Positions 6,601 to 17,704 of a stretch of 57,870 nt of DNA are shown in pieces. The translations under genes were made by a program, and so were the position numbers. Under the pieces are notes generated by a model. It saw only the letters and a list, made by a program, of their open reading frames with translations, was not told the origin of the DNA and did no database searches. Origin of the DNA: Klebsiella pneumoniae. Its GTDB lineage: Bacteria; Pseudomonadota; Gammaproteobacteria; Pseudomonadales; CAMAPQ01. The stretch is taken from NCBI GenBank assembly GCA_945860125.1, contig CAMAPQ010000007.1:1-57870 (forward strand), read 5' to 3'. Every line of letters starts with the position of its first letter. Position 1 is the first letter of the stretch.

Positions 6601-9330
6601 ATGGCAACGATTCACGTAGACGGAAAAGACTTTGAAGTAGATGGCGCAGATAATTTGCTTCGCGCTTGTTTATCTTTGGGGCTTGATATTCCCTATTTTT
6701 GTTGGCATCCGGCTTTGGGTAGTGTGGGTGCTTGTCGGCAGTGTGCGGTTAAACAATATAATGACGAGAACGATACACGTGGTCGAATAGTGATGTCGTG
6801 TATGACGCCAGCCACTGACGGCGCATTCATTTCTATAGAAGATGAAGAAGCCAAGGTATTTCGTGCAAGTGTTGTTGAATGGTTAATGATTAATCATCCG
6901 CATGATTGCCCTGTATGTGAAGAGGGCGGCCATTGTCATCTTCAGGATATGACTGTGATGACAGGGCATAATTCTCGTCGATATCGTTTTACAAAGCGAA
7001 CGCATCAAAATCAGGATTTAGGTCCTTTTGTCAGCCATGAAATGAATCGTTGTATCGCTTGTTATCGCTGTGTTCGTTATTACAAAGATTATGCCGGTGG
7101 AACAGATTTGGGTGTGTATGGCGCGCATGATAATGTTTATTTTGGTCGTATTGCGGATGGTGTGTTGGAAAGTGAGTTTTCGGGTAATTTGGTAGAGGTT
7201 TGTCCTACGGGCGTATTTACAGATAAAACCCATTCTGAGCGCTATAACCGTAAGTGGGATATGCAGTTTGCACCTAGTATTTGTCAGCAGTGCTCTGTGG
7301 GCTGTAATACGAGTCCCGGTGAGAGATATGGTGAGTTGCGTCGCATCGAGAATCGTTATAACGGCTCAGTAAATCATTATTTTTTGTGTGATCGCGGTCG
7401 TTTTGGTTATGGTTATGTGAATCGTAAAGATCGTCCTCGTGAGCCTTATCTTCGTCGTCAGGGCGAAGATAAAAATTTATCAATTGATGATGCGCTTGAT
7501 ACAACCTTAGCTATTTTAAAAAATGCAAAACGCGTTATTGGTATTGGTTCTCCTCGTGCCAGCTTAGAGACTAACTTTGCTTTGCGTGAACTTGTTGGTG
7601 AGCAGCACTTTTTTAGCGGCATGAATGAAGCAGATTTACGTTTAACACGCTTAGCGTTTGAGTTATTGGCTCATTCACCAGCAACTATTCCTGCTTTGCG
7701 CGAAATTGAAGATAAAGATGCAGTTTTGATATTGGGTGAAGATTTAACGCAAACAGCACCACGCATGGCAATGGCTGTGCGTCAATCGGTCAGAGGAAAA
7801 GCAGCGGCGCTTGCGGCTGAGAAAAAAATTCCTGACTGGCATGCTGAAGCAATTGCAAATATTGGTCAGCATGAGAAAAACCCTTTATTTATAGCTTGTG
7901 TTGATGCGACCAAGCTTGATGATGCGGCCACGCTAAATTATCGAAGCACGCCTGATGATATTGCAAGGGCAGGGTTTGCTGTGGCGCACGCAATAGATGC
8001 TGAGGCACCCACTATTAATGGTGTGCAAAATGAAATGGATCAGTGGGCATCTGCCGTTGCAGCTTCACTGCTTGGGGCAAGCTCGCCTGTGATTATTGCT
8101 GGTACGAGCTTAATGAATGAGGCTTGTCTTCATGCGGCAGCCAATATTGTGATTGCTTTACACAAGAAAGGTAAGAATTGCGCCCTCTCTTTGGTTGTGC
8201 AGGAAGTGAATAGTTTAGGTTGCGCTATGATGGGCGGTCATTCGCTTGATGCGGCTTTAGCTAAGCTCTCAAGTGGTGAGTCTGATGTTGTTGTTATTGC
8301 AGAAAATGACTTGTATCGCAGGCTAGATCGTAAAGTGGTAGATGCAGCGTTAGCTGCCGCTAAGACGGTTGTTGTGATGGATCATCAGGCAACGGCAACC
8401 ATTAAAAAAGCCCATATTGTTTTTCCTTCGGCAAGTTTTGCAGAAGCATCTGGTACCGTTGTTAACCAAGAAGGGCGTGCGCAGCGTTTTTTTGATGTTT
8501 ATGATCCTGTTTATACTGATCCTACTTGTAAAATTAAAGATGGCTGGCGCTGGCTTCATGCGTTACATAGCTCATTACATGGCCAGCCATTTTTATGGAC
8601 GCAGCTTGATGAAGCAACTGCTGCTTGTGCCAAAGCGCATTTGTCTCTTGCAAAAGTGGTGGACGCTGCGCCTCAAGCTTCATTTCGCATGTTGAGTGGA
8701 AAGGTTGCGCGTCAGCCACACCGTTATAGTGGAAGAACGGCAATGCGCGCGAATATTTCTGTGCATGAGCCGCGTGCGTCTGTAGATAAAGATAGTGCAC
8801 TAAACTTCAGTATGGAAGGTTATAGAGGCACGCAAGCGCCTGCTGCTTTAACGCCGTTTGCTTGGGCGCCTGGCTGGAACTCTCCTCAGGCTTGGAATAA
8901 ATTTCAAGATGAAGTAGGCGGTCATTTACATCATGGTGATCCGGGTGTGCGTCTTATTGCCCCCTCTGGCAAATTAACTGCTTACTTTGAGTGCGAGTTG
9001 CCCGCTCCTGCCGCGATAAAAACCGATGAGAGGTTGTGCGTCCCTCTTTATCATTTATTTGGTAGTGAAGAATTATCTTCTTTGTCAGCCCCGGTTGAGT
9101 CTCATATTCCTGAGCCTTATGTTGCACTTTGTAGTGCTGATATTGCACTTTTTGGCTTCAGTGAGGGCGAAAAGATAGAGGTTACCTTAGGATCTCATGC
9201 GTTACGGTTGCCTGTTACAGCGCATAAGTATTTAGCGGTAGGTGCGGTAGGTATTCCGGTGGGTCTTCCTGGAATGCCCGTTGTTAATTTTGGCGTGTTT
9301 GCACAGTTAAGAAAGGTGGCCCACGTATGA
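6601..9330 (+). CDS. nuoG: NADH-quinone oxidoreductase subunit G
   Basis: NuoG is the large iron-sulphur subunit of the complex I peripheral arm. The 909-residue protein starts with a 2Fe-2S ferredoxin domain ([18 protein letters not shown]), then the [14 protein letters not shown] and [11 protein letters not shown] cluster motifs. CQQCSVGCN together with [11 protein letters not shown] supply the extra N7-type 4Fe-4S cluster seen in the E. coli type. The rest is a molybdopterin-oxidoreductase-like domain. ATG 6601 has only a weak ribosome-binding site. The stop overlaps nuoH as GTATGA. It is the first gene of its cluster: nuoA to nuoF, which normally precede it, lie 12 kb downstream. Confidence 0.97.
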   Translation: MATIHVDGKDFEVDGADNLLRACLSLGLDIPYFCWHPALGSVGACRQCAVKQYNDENDTRGRIVMSCMTPATDGAFISIEDEEAKVFRASVVEWLMINHPHDCPVCEEGGHCHLQDMTVMTGHNSRRYRFTKRTHQNQDLGPFVSHEMNRCIACYRCVRYYKDYAGGTDLGVYGAHDNVYFGRIADGVLESEFSGNLVEVCPTGVFTDKTHSERYNRKWDMQFAPSICQQCSVGCNTSPGERYGELRRIENRYNGSVNHYFLCDRGRFGYGYVNRKDRPREPYLRRQGEDKNLSIDDALDTTLAILKNAKRVIGIGSPRASLETNFALRELVGEQHFFSGMNEADLRLTRLAFELLAHSPATIPALREIEDKDAVLILGEDLTQTAPRMAMAVRQSVRGKAAALAAEKKIPDWHAEAIANIGQHEKNPLFIACVDATKLDDAATLNYRSTPDDIARAGFAVAHAIDAEAPTINGVQNEMDQWASAVAASLLGASSPVIIAGTSLMNEACLHAAANIVIALHKKGKNCALSLVVQEVNSLGCAMMGGHSLDAALAKLSSGESDVVVIAENDLYRRLDRKVVDAALAAAKTVVVMDHQATATIKKAHIVFPSASFAEASGTVVNQEGRAQRFFDVYDPVYTDPTCKIKDGWRWLHALHSSLHGQPFLWTQLDEATAACAKAHLSLAKVVDAAPQASFRMLSGKVARQPHRYSGRTAMRANISVHEPRASVDKDSALNFSMEGYRGTQAPAALTPFAWAPGWNSPQAWNKFQDEVGGHLHHGDPGVRLIAPSGKLTAYFECELPAPAAIKTDERLCVPLYHLFGSEELSSLSAPVESHIPEPYVALCSADIALFGFSEGEKIEVTLGSHALRLPVTAHKYLAVGAVGIPVGLPGMPVVNFGVFAQLRKVAHV

Positions 9331-10301
9331 TTGATTTTGACCCTCAAACCATCAATATTCTGATCGCTGTTTTTAAAGCGGTCGTTATATTGTTGGGGAC
9401 GGTGATTTTTGCTGCGCTCTTAAGTTTTATTGAGCGTCGATTATTAGCGCTTTGGCAAGATCGTTATGGGCCTAATCGGGTGGGACCTTTTGGTATTTTT
9501 CAGCTTGTAGCTGATATGATTAAAATGTTTTTCAAGGAAGATTGGACGCCTCCTTTTGCTGATCGGCTCACTTTTTGGATTGCCCCGGCCGTTGCGATGA
9601 GCGCACTACTAATTTCTTTCGCTGTTATTCCTATTACGCCTGATTGGGGCGTGATTGATCTTGATATTGGTATTTTATTCTTTCTTGCAATGGCAGGTCT
9701 TGCTGTTTATGCCGTTATTTTTGCCGGTTGGTCTAGTAATAGTAAATATGCACTGTTAGGCGGATTACGTTCTGCCGCACAAACCATTACTTATGAAGTA
9801 TTCATGGGTATTTCTTTAATGGGTGTGGTTGCAATGGCGGGTTCCTTTAACTTAAGAGAGATTGTCGAAGCGCAGAAAGAAATGTGGTTTATTATTCCGC
9901 AGTTTTTTGGTTTTATTACCTTTGCAATGGCAGGTGTTGCTGTAGCGCACCGCAGCCCTTTTGATTTGCCAGAGGCTGAGCAAGAGCTTGCAGCGGGTTA
10001 CCATACTGAATATTCCGGCATGAAATGGGGTATGTTTTTTGTGGGCGAGTATGTCGGCGTTGTTGTGGTTTCGGCTCTATTGGTTACTTTGTTTTTTGGT
10101 GGCTGGCAGGGTCCTTTTCTTCCGCCGATTGTTTGGTTTTTATTAAAAACAGGCTTTTTCATTATGCTCTTTATTTTGATACGCGCAGCGCTACCGAGGC
10201 CACGCTATGATCAGATGATGGATGCAGGTTGGAAGATATGCTTACCTTTAACGCTGCTGAATTTAATTGTGACAGCAGCGGTTGTATTAAGTGCAGGTTA
10301 G
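9327..10301 (+). CDS. nuoH: NADH-quinone oxidoreductase subunit H
   Basis: NuoH is the membrane subunit that joins the peripheral and membrane arms and forms most of the quinone chamber. The 324-residue, strongly hydrophobic protein has the conserved [21 protein letters not shown] loop and [32 protein letters not shown] is the hallmark quinone-site loop rich in acidic residues. About eight membrane helices are evident. Its start overlaps the nuoG stop by four bases and nuoI follows after 9 bp, consistent with one transcript. Confidence 0.97.
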   Translation: MIDFDPQTINILIAVFKAVVILLGTVIFAALLSFIERRLLALWQDRYGPNRVGPFGIFQLVADMIKMFFKEDWTPPFADRLTFWIAPAVAMSALLISFAVIPITPDWGVIDLDIGILFFLAMAGLAVYAVIFAGWSSNSKYALLGGLRSAAQTITYEVFMGISLMGVVAMAGSFNLREIVEAQKEMWFIIPQFFGFITFAMAGVAVAHRSPFDLPEAEQELAAGYHTEYSGMKWGMFFVGEYVGVVVVSALLVTLFFGGWQGPFLPPIVWFLLKTGFFIMLFILIRAALPRPRYDQMMDAGWKICLPLTLLNLIVTAAVVLSAG

Positions 10302-10310
10302 GAGCGCTAG

Positions 10311-10850
10311 ATGTTTGTAAAAGCCGTAAGAGGAATTTGGAGCCAGATTCGCAGCTTAATCATGGTGTTTATGCATGCTTTTCGTAAGCGCGATACGATT
10401 CAATATCCTGAGGAAGCAGTTTATCTGCCACCACGCTATCGAGGAAGAATTGTATTAACGCGTGATCCTGATGGTGAAGAGCGTTGTGTGGCTTGTAATT
10501 TGTGTGCGGTGGCGTGTCCTGTGGGCTGTATTGCGTTACAGAAAGCAGAGCGAGAAGATGGTCGTTGGTATCCTGAGTTTTTTCGTATTAACTTTTCACG
10601 CTGTATTTTTTGTGGTTACTGTGAAGAAGCGTGTCCAACTACCGCAATTCAGCTCACGCCAGACTTTGAAATGGGCGAGTATGATCGGCAAAATTTAGTG
10701 TACGAGAAAGAGCACTTATTAATTTCAGGCCCTGGAAAATACCCTGATTATAATTTTTATCGCGTTGCCGGTCTTGCTATTGCAGGTAAGCCAAAGGGTG
10801 CGGCTCAAAATGAAGCTGAGCCTATTAATGTTAAAAGTTTAATGCCTTAA
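10311..10850 (+). CDS. nuoI: NADH-quinone oxidoreductase subunit I
   Basis: NuoI carries clusters N6a and N6b on the electron path to NuoB. The 179-residue protein holds two 4Fe-4S ferredoxin motifs, [15 protein letters not shown] and [15 protein letters not shown], around residues 60 to 110. Before them lies the usual [24 protein letters not shown] stretch, split by the family's loop. An amphipathic N-terminal helix docks it to the membrane arm. It is closely spaced with nuoH; a 42-bp gap before nuoJ shows no terminator. Confidence 0.97.
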   Translation: MFVKAVRGIWSQIRSLIMVFMHAFRKRDTIQYPEEAVYLPPRYRGRIVLTRDPDGEERCVACNLCAVACPVGCIALQKAEREDGRWYPEFFRINFSRCIFCGYCEEACPTTAIQLTPDFEMGEYDRQNLVYEKEHLLISGPGKYPDYNFYRVAGLAIAGKPKGAAQNEAEPINVKSLMP

Positions 10851-10892
10851 AGCGCTTTCCTAAGAGCGTTGATTTTTTAAGAAGGACTGAAT

Positions 10893-11405
10893 GTGGAATT
10901 TGCTTTTTATATCTCAGCTTTTATAGCGATTATTACAACGATACGGGTCATTTCAAATACTGATCCTGTTCATGCTTTGTTAAATCTTATTGTGTCGCTA
11001 TTAGCGGTTGCAATGATTTTTTTCTTGCTCGGCGCTCCATTTGCTGGCGCCTTGGAAGTGATTGTCTATGCTGGTGCAATTATGGTTCTTTTTGTATTTG
11101 TGGTGATGATTTTAAACTTAGGCGAGGTGAGTGTTCGTCAGGAGCGCTTGTGGTTACAGCCTAAAGCATGGATAGGGCCTGTTATACTCTCTTCTATTTT
11201 GCTTTCACAGCTTGTTTACCTATTGGCTTCTGAGCAAAATTTTGTAGCAACGAGCGGCAATATTGTTAGTGCTAAGCAGGTAGGTATTGCCTTGTTTGGC
11301 CCTTATTTATTGGCAGTTGAATTAGCTTCCTTGTTATTGCTTGCAGCCTTAGTGGTTGCTTTTCATATTGCAGGCATTCGCAATGAAAGAGGTGATCATG
11401 ATTGA
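10893..11405 (+). CDS. nuoJ: NADH-quinone oxidoreductase subunit J
   Basis: NuoJ is a hydrophobic membrane-arm subunit next to the quinone chamber. The 170-residue product shows five predicted membrane segments and the conserved [40 protein letters not shown] region, broken here only by the writing limit, with [19 protein letters not shown] forming the key third helix. The start is GTG at 10893 with AGAAGGA upstream. The end overlaps the nuoK start. Confidence 0.95.
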   Translation: MEFAFYISAFIAIITTIRVISNTDPVHALLNLIVSLLAVAMIFFLLGAPFAGALEVIVYAGAIMVLFVFVVMILNLGEVSVRQERLWLQPKAWIGPVILSSILLSQLVYLLASEQNFVATSGNIVSAKQVGIALFGPYLLAVELASLLLLAALVVAFHIAGIRNERGDHD

Positions 11406-11706
11406 AGTTCCAATGTGGCATGGCTTGGCCTTGTCGATGACTTTATTTTGTTTGGGGTTTATTGGCCTTATTGTTCGTCGCAATATTTTATTTATGTTGA
11501 TGTGTATTGAAGTCATGATGAACGCGGCGGCTTTAGCTTTTGTTGTGGGCGGTAGTCGTTGGGGTCAGCCAGATGGCCAAATTATGTTTATTTTGATTTT
11601 AACTTTGGCTGCTGCTGAAACCAGTGTGGGGCTTGCCATTGTGCTTCAGTTTTATCGTCGCTTTGGTTCTCTTGATATTAATAAAGCTAGCGAGATGCGC
11701 GGATGA
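11398..11706 (+). CDS. nuoK: NADH-quinone oxidoreductase subunit K
   Basis: NuoK is the smallest antiporter-like proton-channel subunit, related to MrpC. At 102 residues from ATG 11398 it matches the usual family length; the longer open frame from 11356 merely overlaps nuoJ. It has three membrane helices with the conserved buried glutamates in [14 protein letters not shown] and [16 protein letters not shown]. The start lies inside the last codons of nuoJ and the stop overlaps nuoL by four bases, so nuoJ, K and L are tightly coupled in translation. Confidence 0.95.
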   Translation: MIEVPMWHGLALSMTLFCLGFIGLIVRRNILFMLMCIEVMMNAAALAFVVGGSRWGQPDGQIMFILILTLAAAETSVGLAIVLQFYRRFGSLDINKASEMRG

Positions 11707-13550
11707 ATCTGCTTTTTTTGACTTTTTTATTTCCATTGATCAGTTTTATTCTTCTTACTGGCTTAAATAAGCGACTGTCTGAAAATGGTGCGGCTATTTT
11801 GGGCGTTGGATCGATTTTATTATCTGCTCTTACAGCATTGTGGGTGGGTTATGATTTTATGCAGCAAACACCGCCAGGTGGGGCTTTTGTTGATATTTTG
11901 TGGACGTGGATGGTAGTGGGCGATTTTGCCCCTGATTTTGCTCTGCGCCTTGATGGTCTTTCTCTTACGATGCTTGGTGTTGTGACGGGCGTTGGTTTTT
12001 TTATTCATCTTTTTGCTTCTTGGTATATGCGCGGCGATGATGGCTATGCGCGCTTCTTTTCTTATATGAACCTTTTCATTACCAGCATGTTGTTTCTGGT
12101 TCTTGCTGATAATCTCATTTTTGTTTATTTAGGCTGGGAAGGTGTGGGGCTTTGTAGTTATTTGCTTATTGGTTTTTATTTTCGTCACTCTGCTAACGGT
12201 GCGGCCGCTTTTAAATCTTTTGTCGTTACCCGTGTGGGCGATACCTTTATGATTATGGGGTTATTTACGCTTTATCATGCGTTAGGTAGTCTTAATATTC
12301 AGGAAATTTTAGCGCGTGTGCCTGATTATGCAGCAGCCCATCCTGATTCATTGGTTTTATCTTTTGCTGCTTTAATGTTGTTGGGTGGTGCTGTGGGTAA
12401 ATCTGCACAATTGCCTTTACAGACTTGGTTGCCAGATGCAATGGCAGGCCCTACACCTGTTTCTGCATTAATTCATGCTGCAACGATGGTAACGGCGGGT
12501 GTATATTTGATTGCGCGTACGCATACCTTGTTTGAGTTTGCGCCTCAAGTACAAATGCTAGTGGGTGTGATTGGTGCGGTTACATTGCTTTTGGCAGGTT
12601 TTGCGGCACTTGTTCAAACTGATATTAAGCGTATCTTGGCTTATTCTACGATGAGTCAAATTGGCTATATGTTTTTAGCTTTGGGTGTGAGTGCTTGGCA
12701 TGCGGCTATTTTCCACCTAATGACACACGCTTTTTTTAAAGCGCTTTTATTTCTCTCGGCAGGCGCAATCATTGTTGCTTGTCATCATGAGCAAGACATT
12801 TTTAAAATGGGTGGCCTGAGAAAGAAATTGCCTTTGGTTTATGCTTGTTTCTTGGTGGGCGGCGCCGCGTTAGCTGCTTTCCCTTTCATTACGGCTGGTT
12901 TTTATAGTAAAGATGAGATTCTTTGGGAGGCTTTTGCGGCCGATCATTTTTACTTATTTTTGTCAGGTTTATTGGGTGCTTTTTTAACAGCGCTTTATAC
13001 TTTTCGTTTGATTTTTGTCGTGTTTCATGGGGAGTCACATGCTCACGCTCATGAGAATAAAGGTATTTCCTACGCTATTCCTTTAGTTGTTTTATTGGTG
13101 TTATCGACTTTTATCGGTGCGTTGATTCATCCTCCTTTACAGGGTGTATTGCCAGAGCATCTTCATCAAGATAAGAGCATGAAACACTTGCTTGAATTTA
13201 TTTCTGCAATCGTCGTTTTTGTGGGTGTGGGTGTGGCTGCTTTTCTTTTTCTTGGCAATAGGCGTCATGTTAATAATATTGCAAAAAGTCAGGCTGGCCT
13301 TTTCCTTTCTTCTTGGTGGAAGAGTGGTTTTGCCTTTGATGCTTTATACAGCTTCTTGTTTGTGAAGCCTTATGTTTCTTTATCAACTTTAAATAAAGAT
13401 GATCTTATCGATCAGGCGATTGATTTATTGCCTCGTACAGCAAAGTTGACTCATGACATTTTGGGTATCAGTCAGAATGGTCAGGTCAGATGGTATTTGG
13501 CAACAATGGCGGCTGGGGCAGTGCTTGTGATTGCCGCGGTAATGATGTAA
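11703..13550 (+). CDS. nuoL: NADH-quinone oxidoreductase subunit L
   Basis: NuoL is the distal antiporter-like proton pump with the long lateral helix along the membrane arm. The 615-residue protein contains [18 protein letters not shown] with the critical Glu. [20 protein letters not shown] and [21 protein letters not shown] follow, with the conserved channel lysines and the broken helix. The C-terminal part carries the lateral helix and a final anchor. The start overlaps nuoK (GGATGA); nuoM follows after 24 bp with a visible ribosome-binding site. Confidence 0.97.
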   Translation: MNLLFLTFLFPLISFILLTGLNKRLSENGAAILGVGSILLSALTALWVGYDFMQQTPPGGAFVDILWTWMVVGDFAPDFALRLDGLSLTMLGVVTGVGFFIHLFASWYMRGDDGYARFFSYMNLFITSMLFLVLADNLIFVYLGWEGVGLCSYLLIGFYFRHSANGAAAFKSFVVTRVGDTFMIMGLFTLYHALGSLNIQEILARVPDYAAAHPDSLVLSFAALMLLGGAVGKSAQLPLQTWLPDAMAGPTPVSALIHAATMVTAGVYLIARTHTLFEFAPQVQMLVGVIGAVTLLLAGFAALVQTDIKRILAYSTMSQIGYMFLALGVSAWHAAIFHLMTHAFFKALLFLSAGAIIVACHHEQDIFKMGGLRKKLPLVYACFLVGGAALAAFPFITAGFYSKDEILWEAFAADHFYLFLSGLLGAFLTALYTFRLIFVVFHGESHAHAHENKGISYAIPLVVLLVLSTFIGALIHPPLQGVLPEHLHQDKSMKHLLEFISAIVVFVGVGVAAFLFLGNRRHVNNIAKSQAGLFLSSWWKSGFAFDALYSFLFVKPYVSLSTLNKDDLIDQAIDLLPRTAKLTHDILGISQNGQVRWYLATMAAGAVLVIAAVMM

Positions 13551-13574
13551 CCCAATGGAGAGAGCCAGCCTGCA

Positions 13575-15101
13575 ATGATTTTAATTTGGATCGTTTTGAT
13601 ACCGATTATCGGTGGATTATTATGTTGGCAATTTGAGAGATTTGGCCTGGGTATTCCACGCTGGATTGCCTTATTGAGCATGACGTTGGTGCTGATTTTA
13701 GGATTGCACCTTTGGTTTACCGGCGACTACGTTTTATCGGAAGCTTTGAGTCAGCAATCTAAATGGCAAGTAGAGTTTCAGGCGCCATGGATTGATCGTT
13801 TTGGTATTAGTTTTCATCTAGCAATAGATGGTCTTTCATTGCCGCTCATTATTCTCTCTGGTCTGATTGGTATTATGGCTGTTGGTTGCTCTTGGCGAGA
13901 AATTCAGCGTAATGTCGGCTTTTTTCACCTGTGTTTACTTTGGAGTTTAGGTGGCGTTATCGGCGTATTTCTTGCGCTTGATTTGTTTTTGTTTTTCTTT
14001 TTTTGGGAAGTCATGTTAGTACCGACTTACTTCTTGATTGCCTTATGGGGGCATAGATCTTCAGACGGTAAGCGCGATCGCCTTTATGCTGCAAATAAGT
14101 TTTTTATTTTTACCCAAGCCAGCGGAATGCTGATGTTGCTAGCAATCCTGGGGTTGGTTCTGGTGCATTACCATGCAACGGGTGTTTTTACATTTGATTA
14201 TGAAGCTTTACGTCATACGCCCATGTCTTTTGAAACGCAGTATTTGTTAATGCTTGGTTTTTTTGTGGCTTTTGCTGTAAAGCTTCCTGTATTGCCTTTT
14301 CATTCTTGGTTGCCGGATGCGCATAGTCAGGCGCCTACAGCCGGTAGTGTTGATTTGGCTGGCTTGTTACTTAAAACAGCCGCTTATGGCTTGCTTCGTT
14401 TTCTATTGCCTTTTTTCCCAGAAGCCGCTCATTCTTTTGCGCCTATTGCGATGACCTTAGGTGTGTTGGGGATCATTTATGGGGCAATGATGGCTTTTGT
14501 TCAGACAGATATTAAACGGCTTATTGCTTATACCAGCGTTTCTCATATGGGCTTTGTTTTAATCGGTGTGTTTTCTGGTTCAACGCTTGCGCTTCAGGGC
14601 GTCGTTGTTCAAATGATTGCTCATGGTATTTCAGCGAGCGCCTTATTTATTATTTGCGGCATGCTCTATGAGCGTTTGCATACACGTGATATGCGTGAAA
14701 TGGGCGGTTTATGGGGTCGCATGTCATATTTGCCTTTCATGGCGCTTTTTTTTGTCGCTGCCTCTTTAGGTTTGCCCGGTCTTGGAAATTTTGTCGGTGA
14801 ATTTTTAATACTTTTAGGTACTTTTGCCGTTGCACCCGTTATTACTGCCTTAGCGGCGGTAGGGCTTATCCTTTCGGCTATTTATTCTTTAGTAATGATG
14901 CAAAAGGCTTTTTATGGGCCAAGTAAATCAGAGTCTTTGCTTGAGGATTTATCTTTTCGAGAGTCTTGTTTGATGTTGATTTTAATGGTGTCGTTATTAT
15001 GGATTGGTTTATATCCACAGCACTTACTTAATACTTCAGCAGATTCTCTGAACTCAATTAAGGCTATGTCCTCCGTTATAACCGCTAAAGCTGGTCAATA
15101 A
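13575..15101 (+). CDS. nuoM: NADH-quinone oxidoreductase subunit M
   Basis: NuoM is the second antiporter-like subunit of the membrane arm. The 508-residue protein has about 14 membrane helices. Motifs include FFFWEVMLVPTYFLIALWGH with the essential Glu. VKLPVLPFHSWLPDAHSQAP and TAGSVDLAGLLLKTAAYGLLRF carry the channel Lys and family loop, and VQTDIKRLIAYTSVSHMGFV follows. Length and motifs are normal. It lies between nuoL and nuoN with short spacers and no hairpin, so it is part of the same transcript. Confidence 0.97.
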   Translation: MILIWIVLIPIIGGLLCWQFERFGLGIPRWIALLSMTLVLILGLHLWFTGDYVLSEALSQQSKWQVEFQAPWIDRFGISFHLAIDGLSLPLIILSGLIGIMAVGCSWREIQRNVGFFHLCLLWSLGGVIGVFLALDLFLFFFFWEVMLVPTYFLIALWGHRSSDGKRDRLYAANKFFIFTQASGMLMLLAILGLVLVHYHATGVFTFDYEALRHTPMSFETQYLLMLGFFVAFAVKLPVLPFHSWLPDAHSQAPTAGSVDLAGLLLKTAAYGLLRFLLPFFPEAAHSFAPIAMTLGVLGIIYGAMMAFVQTDIKRLIAYTSVSHMGFVLIGVFSGSTLALQGVVVQMIAHGISASALFIICGMLYERLHTRDMREMGGLWGRMSYLPFMALFFVAASLGLPGLGNFVGEFLILLGTFAVAPVITALAAVGLILSAIYSLVMMQKAFYGPSKSESLLEDLSFRESCLMLILMVSLLWIGLYPQHLLNTSADSLNSIKAMSSVITAKAGQ

Positions 15102-15107
15102 AAAATC

Positions 15108-16559
15108 ATGGAACTGACAATTTCGCAACTCATCTCTTTTCTTCCTATTCTATTGGTTGTTGCAACAGTGCTTGTTGTGATGCTTATGATCTCAGTCAAG
15201 CGTAATCACTGGTGGACAGCAACAGCCACTGTGCTGGGCTTGAATATGGCGCTTTTTTCAATTTATTTTTCGTGGCATCAAGGCGTACAACCTTTAACTT
15301 CTTTAATGATTATTGATGGTCATGCTTGTTTGTATATGGCGATGATCCTGATTTGTGCTTTAGCTTCTTCCACGCTAATTAATGCTTATGTTGAAGGTTT
15401 TGCAGATAATAAAGAAGAAGTCTATTTGCTTTTATGTATTGCGACAATCGGTGGTTTGGTATTGGCATGTAGTCGTCATATGGCGTCATTATTCATTGGG
15501 TTGGAAATTTTATCTGTACCACTTTATGGCATGATTGCTTATACGTTTCGTACGCCTGGTGTTTTCTCTTTGGAGGGCGGTATTAAATATATGATTCTCT
15601 CCGCCGCAGCCTCTGCCTTTATTTTATTTGGTATGGCATTACTTTATTCACAGTTAGGAGGGTTATCGTTTTCTGATTTAAAAACAGGTTTAGGTTCAGT
15701 CCCTTTTGCGCAAAGCCCAGTTGTTTTAGGCGGCGTTGCGATGATGTTTGTTGGTTTTGCTTTCAAGCTTTCTTTGGTGCCCTTTCACTTATGGACGCCT
15801 GACGTCTATGAGGGCGCGCCTGCGCCTGTCGGCGCTTTTTTGGCAACGGCAAGCAAGGTTGCTGTCTTTGCCGCTTTTATTCGTTTTTTGTTAGATACAG
15901 GGCTAAACCAGCAGCATATTATCTCTGATCTACTTATTTTAGCTTCTGTCCTTTCTATTATTGTTGGCAACCTTTTAGCGCTGATGCAGAAGAATTTAAA
16001 GCGAATTTTGGGTTATTCCTCTATTGCTCACTTTGGTTATTTGCTGATTGCAGTTGTTGCTGGCGGTCATTTTTCTCAAGAAGTCATAGCTGTTTATTTA
16101 TTGGCCTATATTTTAACAAATGTATGTGTGATGGGCGTCATCTCACTTGTTTCTAGTCCCTTTAGTTCAAAAGATGCGGATATGCTTGAGGATTATCGCG
16201 GTCTTTTTTGGCGTCGCCCTTATTTAACGGCAGTGCTTACGCCGATGATGCTGTCTTTGGCAGGGGTGCCTTTAACTGCTGGCTTTATTGGTAAATTTTA
16301 TGTTGTCATGTCAGGCGTTGATGCTCATCTGTGGGGTTTATTAGCTGCTTTAGTTCTAGGTAGTGCATTAGGTATTTATTATTACTTAAGAGTTATTGTA
16401 ACTTTGTATCTTCCCGCAACTGCTCCTTATGCAATGGATGCTTCTAGTGATTGGGGGCATCGATTAGGGGGGATTATGGTTATTTTAACGACTTTGCTAG
16501 TTGTGGCTATGGGTGTTTATCCTCAACCTATTATTGATATAATTCGCGCTATTTTATAA
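15108..16559 (+). CDS. nuoN: NADH-quinone oxidoreductase subunit N
   Basis: NuoN is the third antiporter-like subunit. The 483-residue protein shows IGLEILSVPLYGMIAY with the conserved Glu, EGGIKYMILSAAASAFILFG, VPFHLWTPDVYEGAPAPVGA and KNLKRILGYSSIAHFGYLLI. It is the last gene of the nuoG-N block. The normal operon ends here, but in this window two surface-modification genes follow and nuoA begins 2.4 kb further on. No clear terminator follows it, so read-through into the deacetylase 44 bp downstream is possible. Confidence 0.97.
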   Translation: MELTISQLISFLPILLVVATVLVVMLMISVKRNHWWTATATVLGLNMALFSIYFSWHQGVQPLTSLMIIDGHACLYMAMILICALASSTLINAYVEGFADNKEEVYLLLCIATIGGLVLACSRHMASLFIGLEILSVPLYGMIAYTFRTPGVFSLEGGIKYMILSAAASAFILFGMALLYSQLGGLSFSDLKTGLGSVPFAQSPVVLGGVAMMFVGFAFKLSLVPFHLWTPDVYEGAPAPVGAFLATASKVAVFAAFIRFLLDTGLNQQHIISDLLILASVLSIIVGNLLALMQKNLKRILGYSSIAHFGYLLIAVVAGGHFSQEVIAVYLLAYILTNVCVMGVISLVSSPFSSKDADMLEDYRGLFWRRPYLTAVLTPMMLSLAGVPLTAGFIGKFYVVMSGVDAHLWGLLAALVLGSALGIYYYLRVIVTLYLPATAPYAMDASSDWGHRLGGIMVILTTLLVVAMGVYPQPIIDIIRAIL

Positions 16560-16603
16560 TTTTTTTTGAGGGTTATTTTTTTTAGCTATTTTAGGGTGGT
16601 GTC

Positions 16604-17548
16604 ATGAAGAAGCATTTTGTCCGGGCTATAAAAGAGGGCATACTCTTTCTTACCCAGCATCTTTCTGTTTATGCTATTGGCAGAAAAAAACTTAGAATTG
16701 TGATGTATCACGGTGTAGATGATATCGACTTTCCTGTTGGTGTTTTTGAGTCGCACTTACGGTTTTTAACGCATCATTTTGAAACTTTTTTTGCGACAGA
16801 GATTCCCCAGCTATTAAAAAACAACTTCCAAACATCTTCTGGTAAGCCGCCTATTGTGCTGACTTTTGATGATGGCTTGAGAAATAATGCGTTAATAGTT
16901 GCGCCGCTTATCAAAAAATATCATGCTAAAGCTACTTTTTATTTAATTAGTGGCTTGTTAGAAGGTGGTCAAATGATGTGGAATCATGAGCTTTTTTGCA
17001 GGCTGTCTTTACTTGATGATAAGGATATTGCGCGTGCTACGACTGATCTTAATTTTAGTGATGCGCCGCTTCAGGCTACCAAAGCCTATATAGAAAAAGC
17101 AAAGAAATGGCCTCAGGCAAGAAGGTTGTTTTTAATGGATTATTTAAGGCGTGAGTTTGGTGTGCAAAGCTATACCGAACAAATGAAGCAGTCTTATGAG
17201 ATTATGAGTCTGCAAGATGCTCAAAATTTGCCTTCTTGTATTGAGGTGGGCTCGCATACCGCTACACATCCGATTTTGACAACGGTTTCTGATGAAACCA
17301 TTAATTATGAGGTCAGTACTTCAAAGTCACAGCTTGAGCAATTACTTGGCAAGCCTATAAAAACATTTTGCTATCCTAATGGTGATTATACTGCGTATGC
17401 TGTCGATCTCGTTAAAGTTTGTTATGATGTTGCAGTGACAACTCAAGAAGGTTTTGTTTATGCTGAAGATGATTTAAGTCAATTAAAGAGAGTTTCTTCT
17501 CGGGTGAGTCTGGTGGATATGAGTTATCGCTTATTGTTTCCCGGCTAA
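16604..17548 (+). CDS. Polysaccharide deacetylase (NodB-fold, carbohydrate esterase 4)
   Basis: This 314-residue NodB-homology protein is probably a metal-dependent deacetylase of N- or O-acetylated sugars. It has RIVMYHGV at residues 31-38, the first catalytic motif VLTFDDG near residues 85-91 (base Asp plus metal Asp) and SHTATHP near residue 216, which supplies the two metal histidines. KTFCYPNGDY supplies the later strand. There is no convincing signal peptide, only a weakly hydrophobic N-terminus, so it may act in the cytoplasm or at the inner membrane on a lipid-linked sugar. It lies between nuoN and an acetyltransferase-like gene, which suggests surface polysaccharide or lipid tailoring. 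The substrate is unknown. Confidence 0.88.
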   Translation: MKKHFVRAIKEGILFLTQHLSVYAIGRKKLRIVMYHGVDDIDFPVGVFESHLRFLTHHFETFFATEIPQLLKNNFQTSSGKPPIVLTFDDGLRNNALIVAPLIKKYHAKATFYLISGLLEGGQMMWNHELFCRLSLLDDKDIARATTDLNFSDAPLQATKAYIEKAKKWPQARRLFLMDYLRREFGVQSYTEQMKQSYEIMSLQDAQNLPSCIEVGSHTATHPILTTVSDETINYEVSTSKSQLEQLLGKPIKTFCYPNGDYTAYAVDLVKVCYDVAVTTQEGFVYAEDDLSQLKRVSSRVSLVDMSYRLLFPG

Positions 17549-17565
17549 CTTGTGCCCCCTCTAAT

Positions 17566-17674
17566 TACCTAATACCTAATACCTAATACCTAATACCTAA
17601 TACCTAATACCTAATACCTAATACCTAATACCTAATACCTAATACCTAATACCTAATACCTAATACCTAATACC
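17566..17674. repeat. Tandem heptanucleotide repeat (TACCTAA) x15
   Basis: There are 15 uninterrupted, identical 7-bp copies (17566-17670) plus a partial copy. They lie 17 bp after the deacetylase stop and end 30 bp before the acetyltransferase ATG. Perfect copies of a short unit mutate quickly by slippage. Seven is not a multiple of three, but the tract is outside the reading frame, so length change would alter promoter spacing or the 5' leader rather than the protein. Confidence 0.98.
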
Positions 17675-17704
17675 CATTTAAAAACTGTAGAGCGTGTGTA
17701 GATT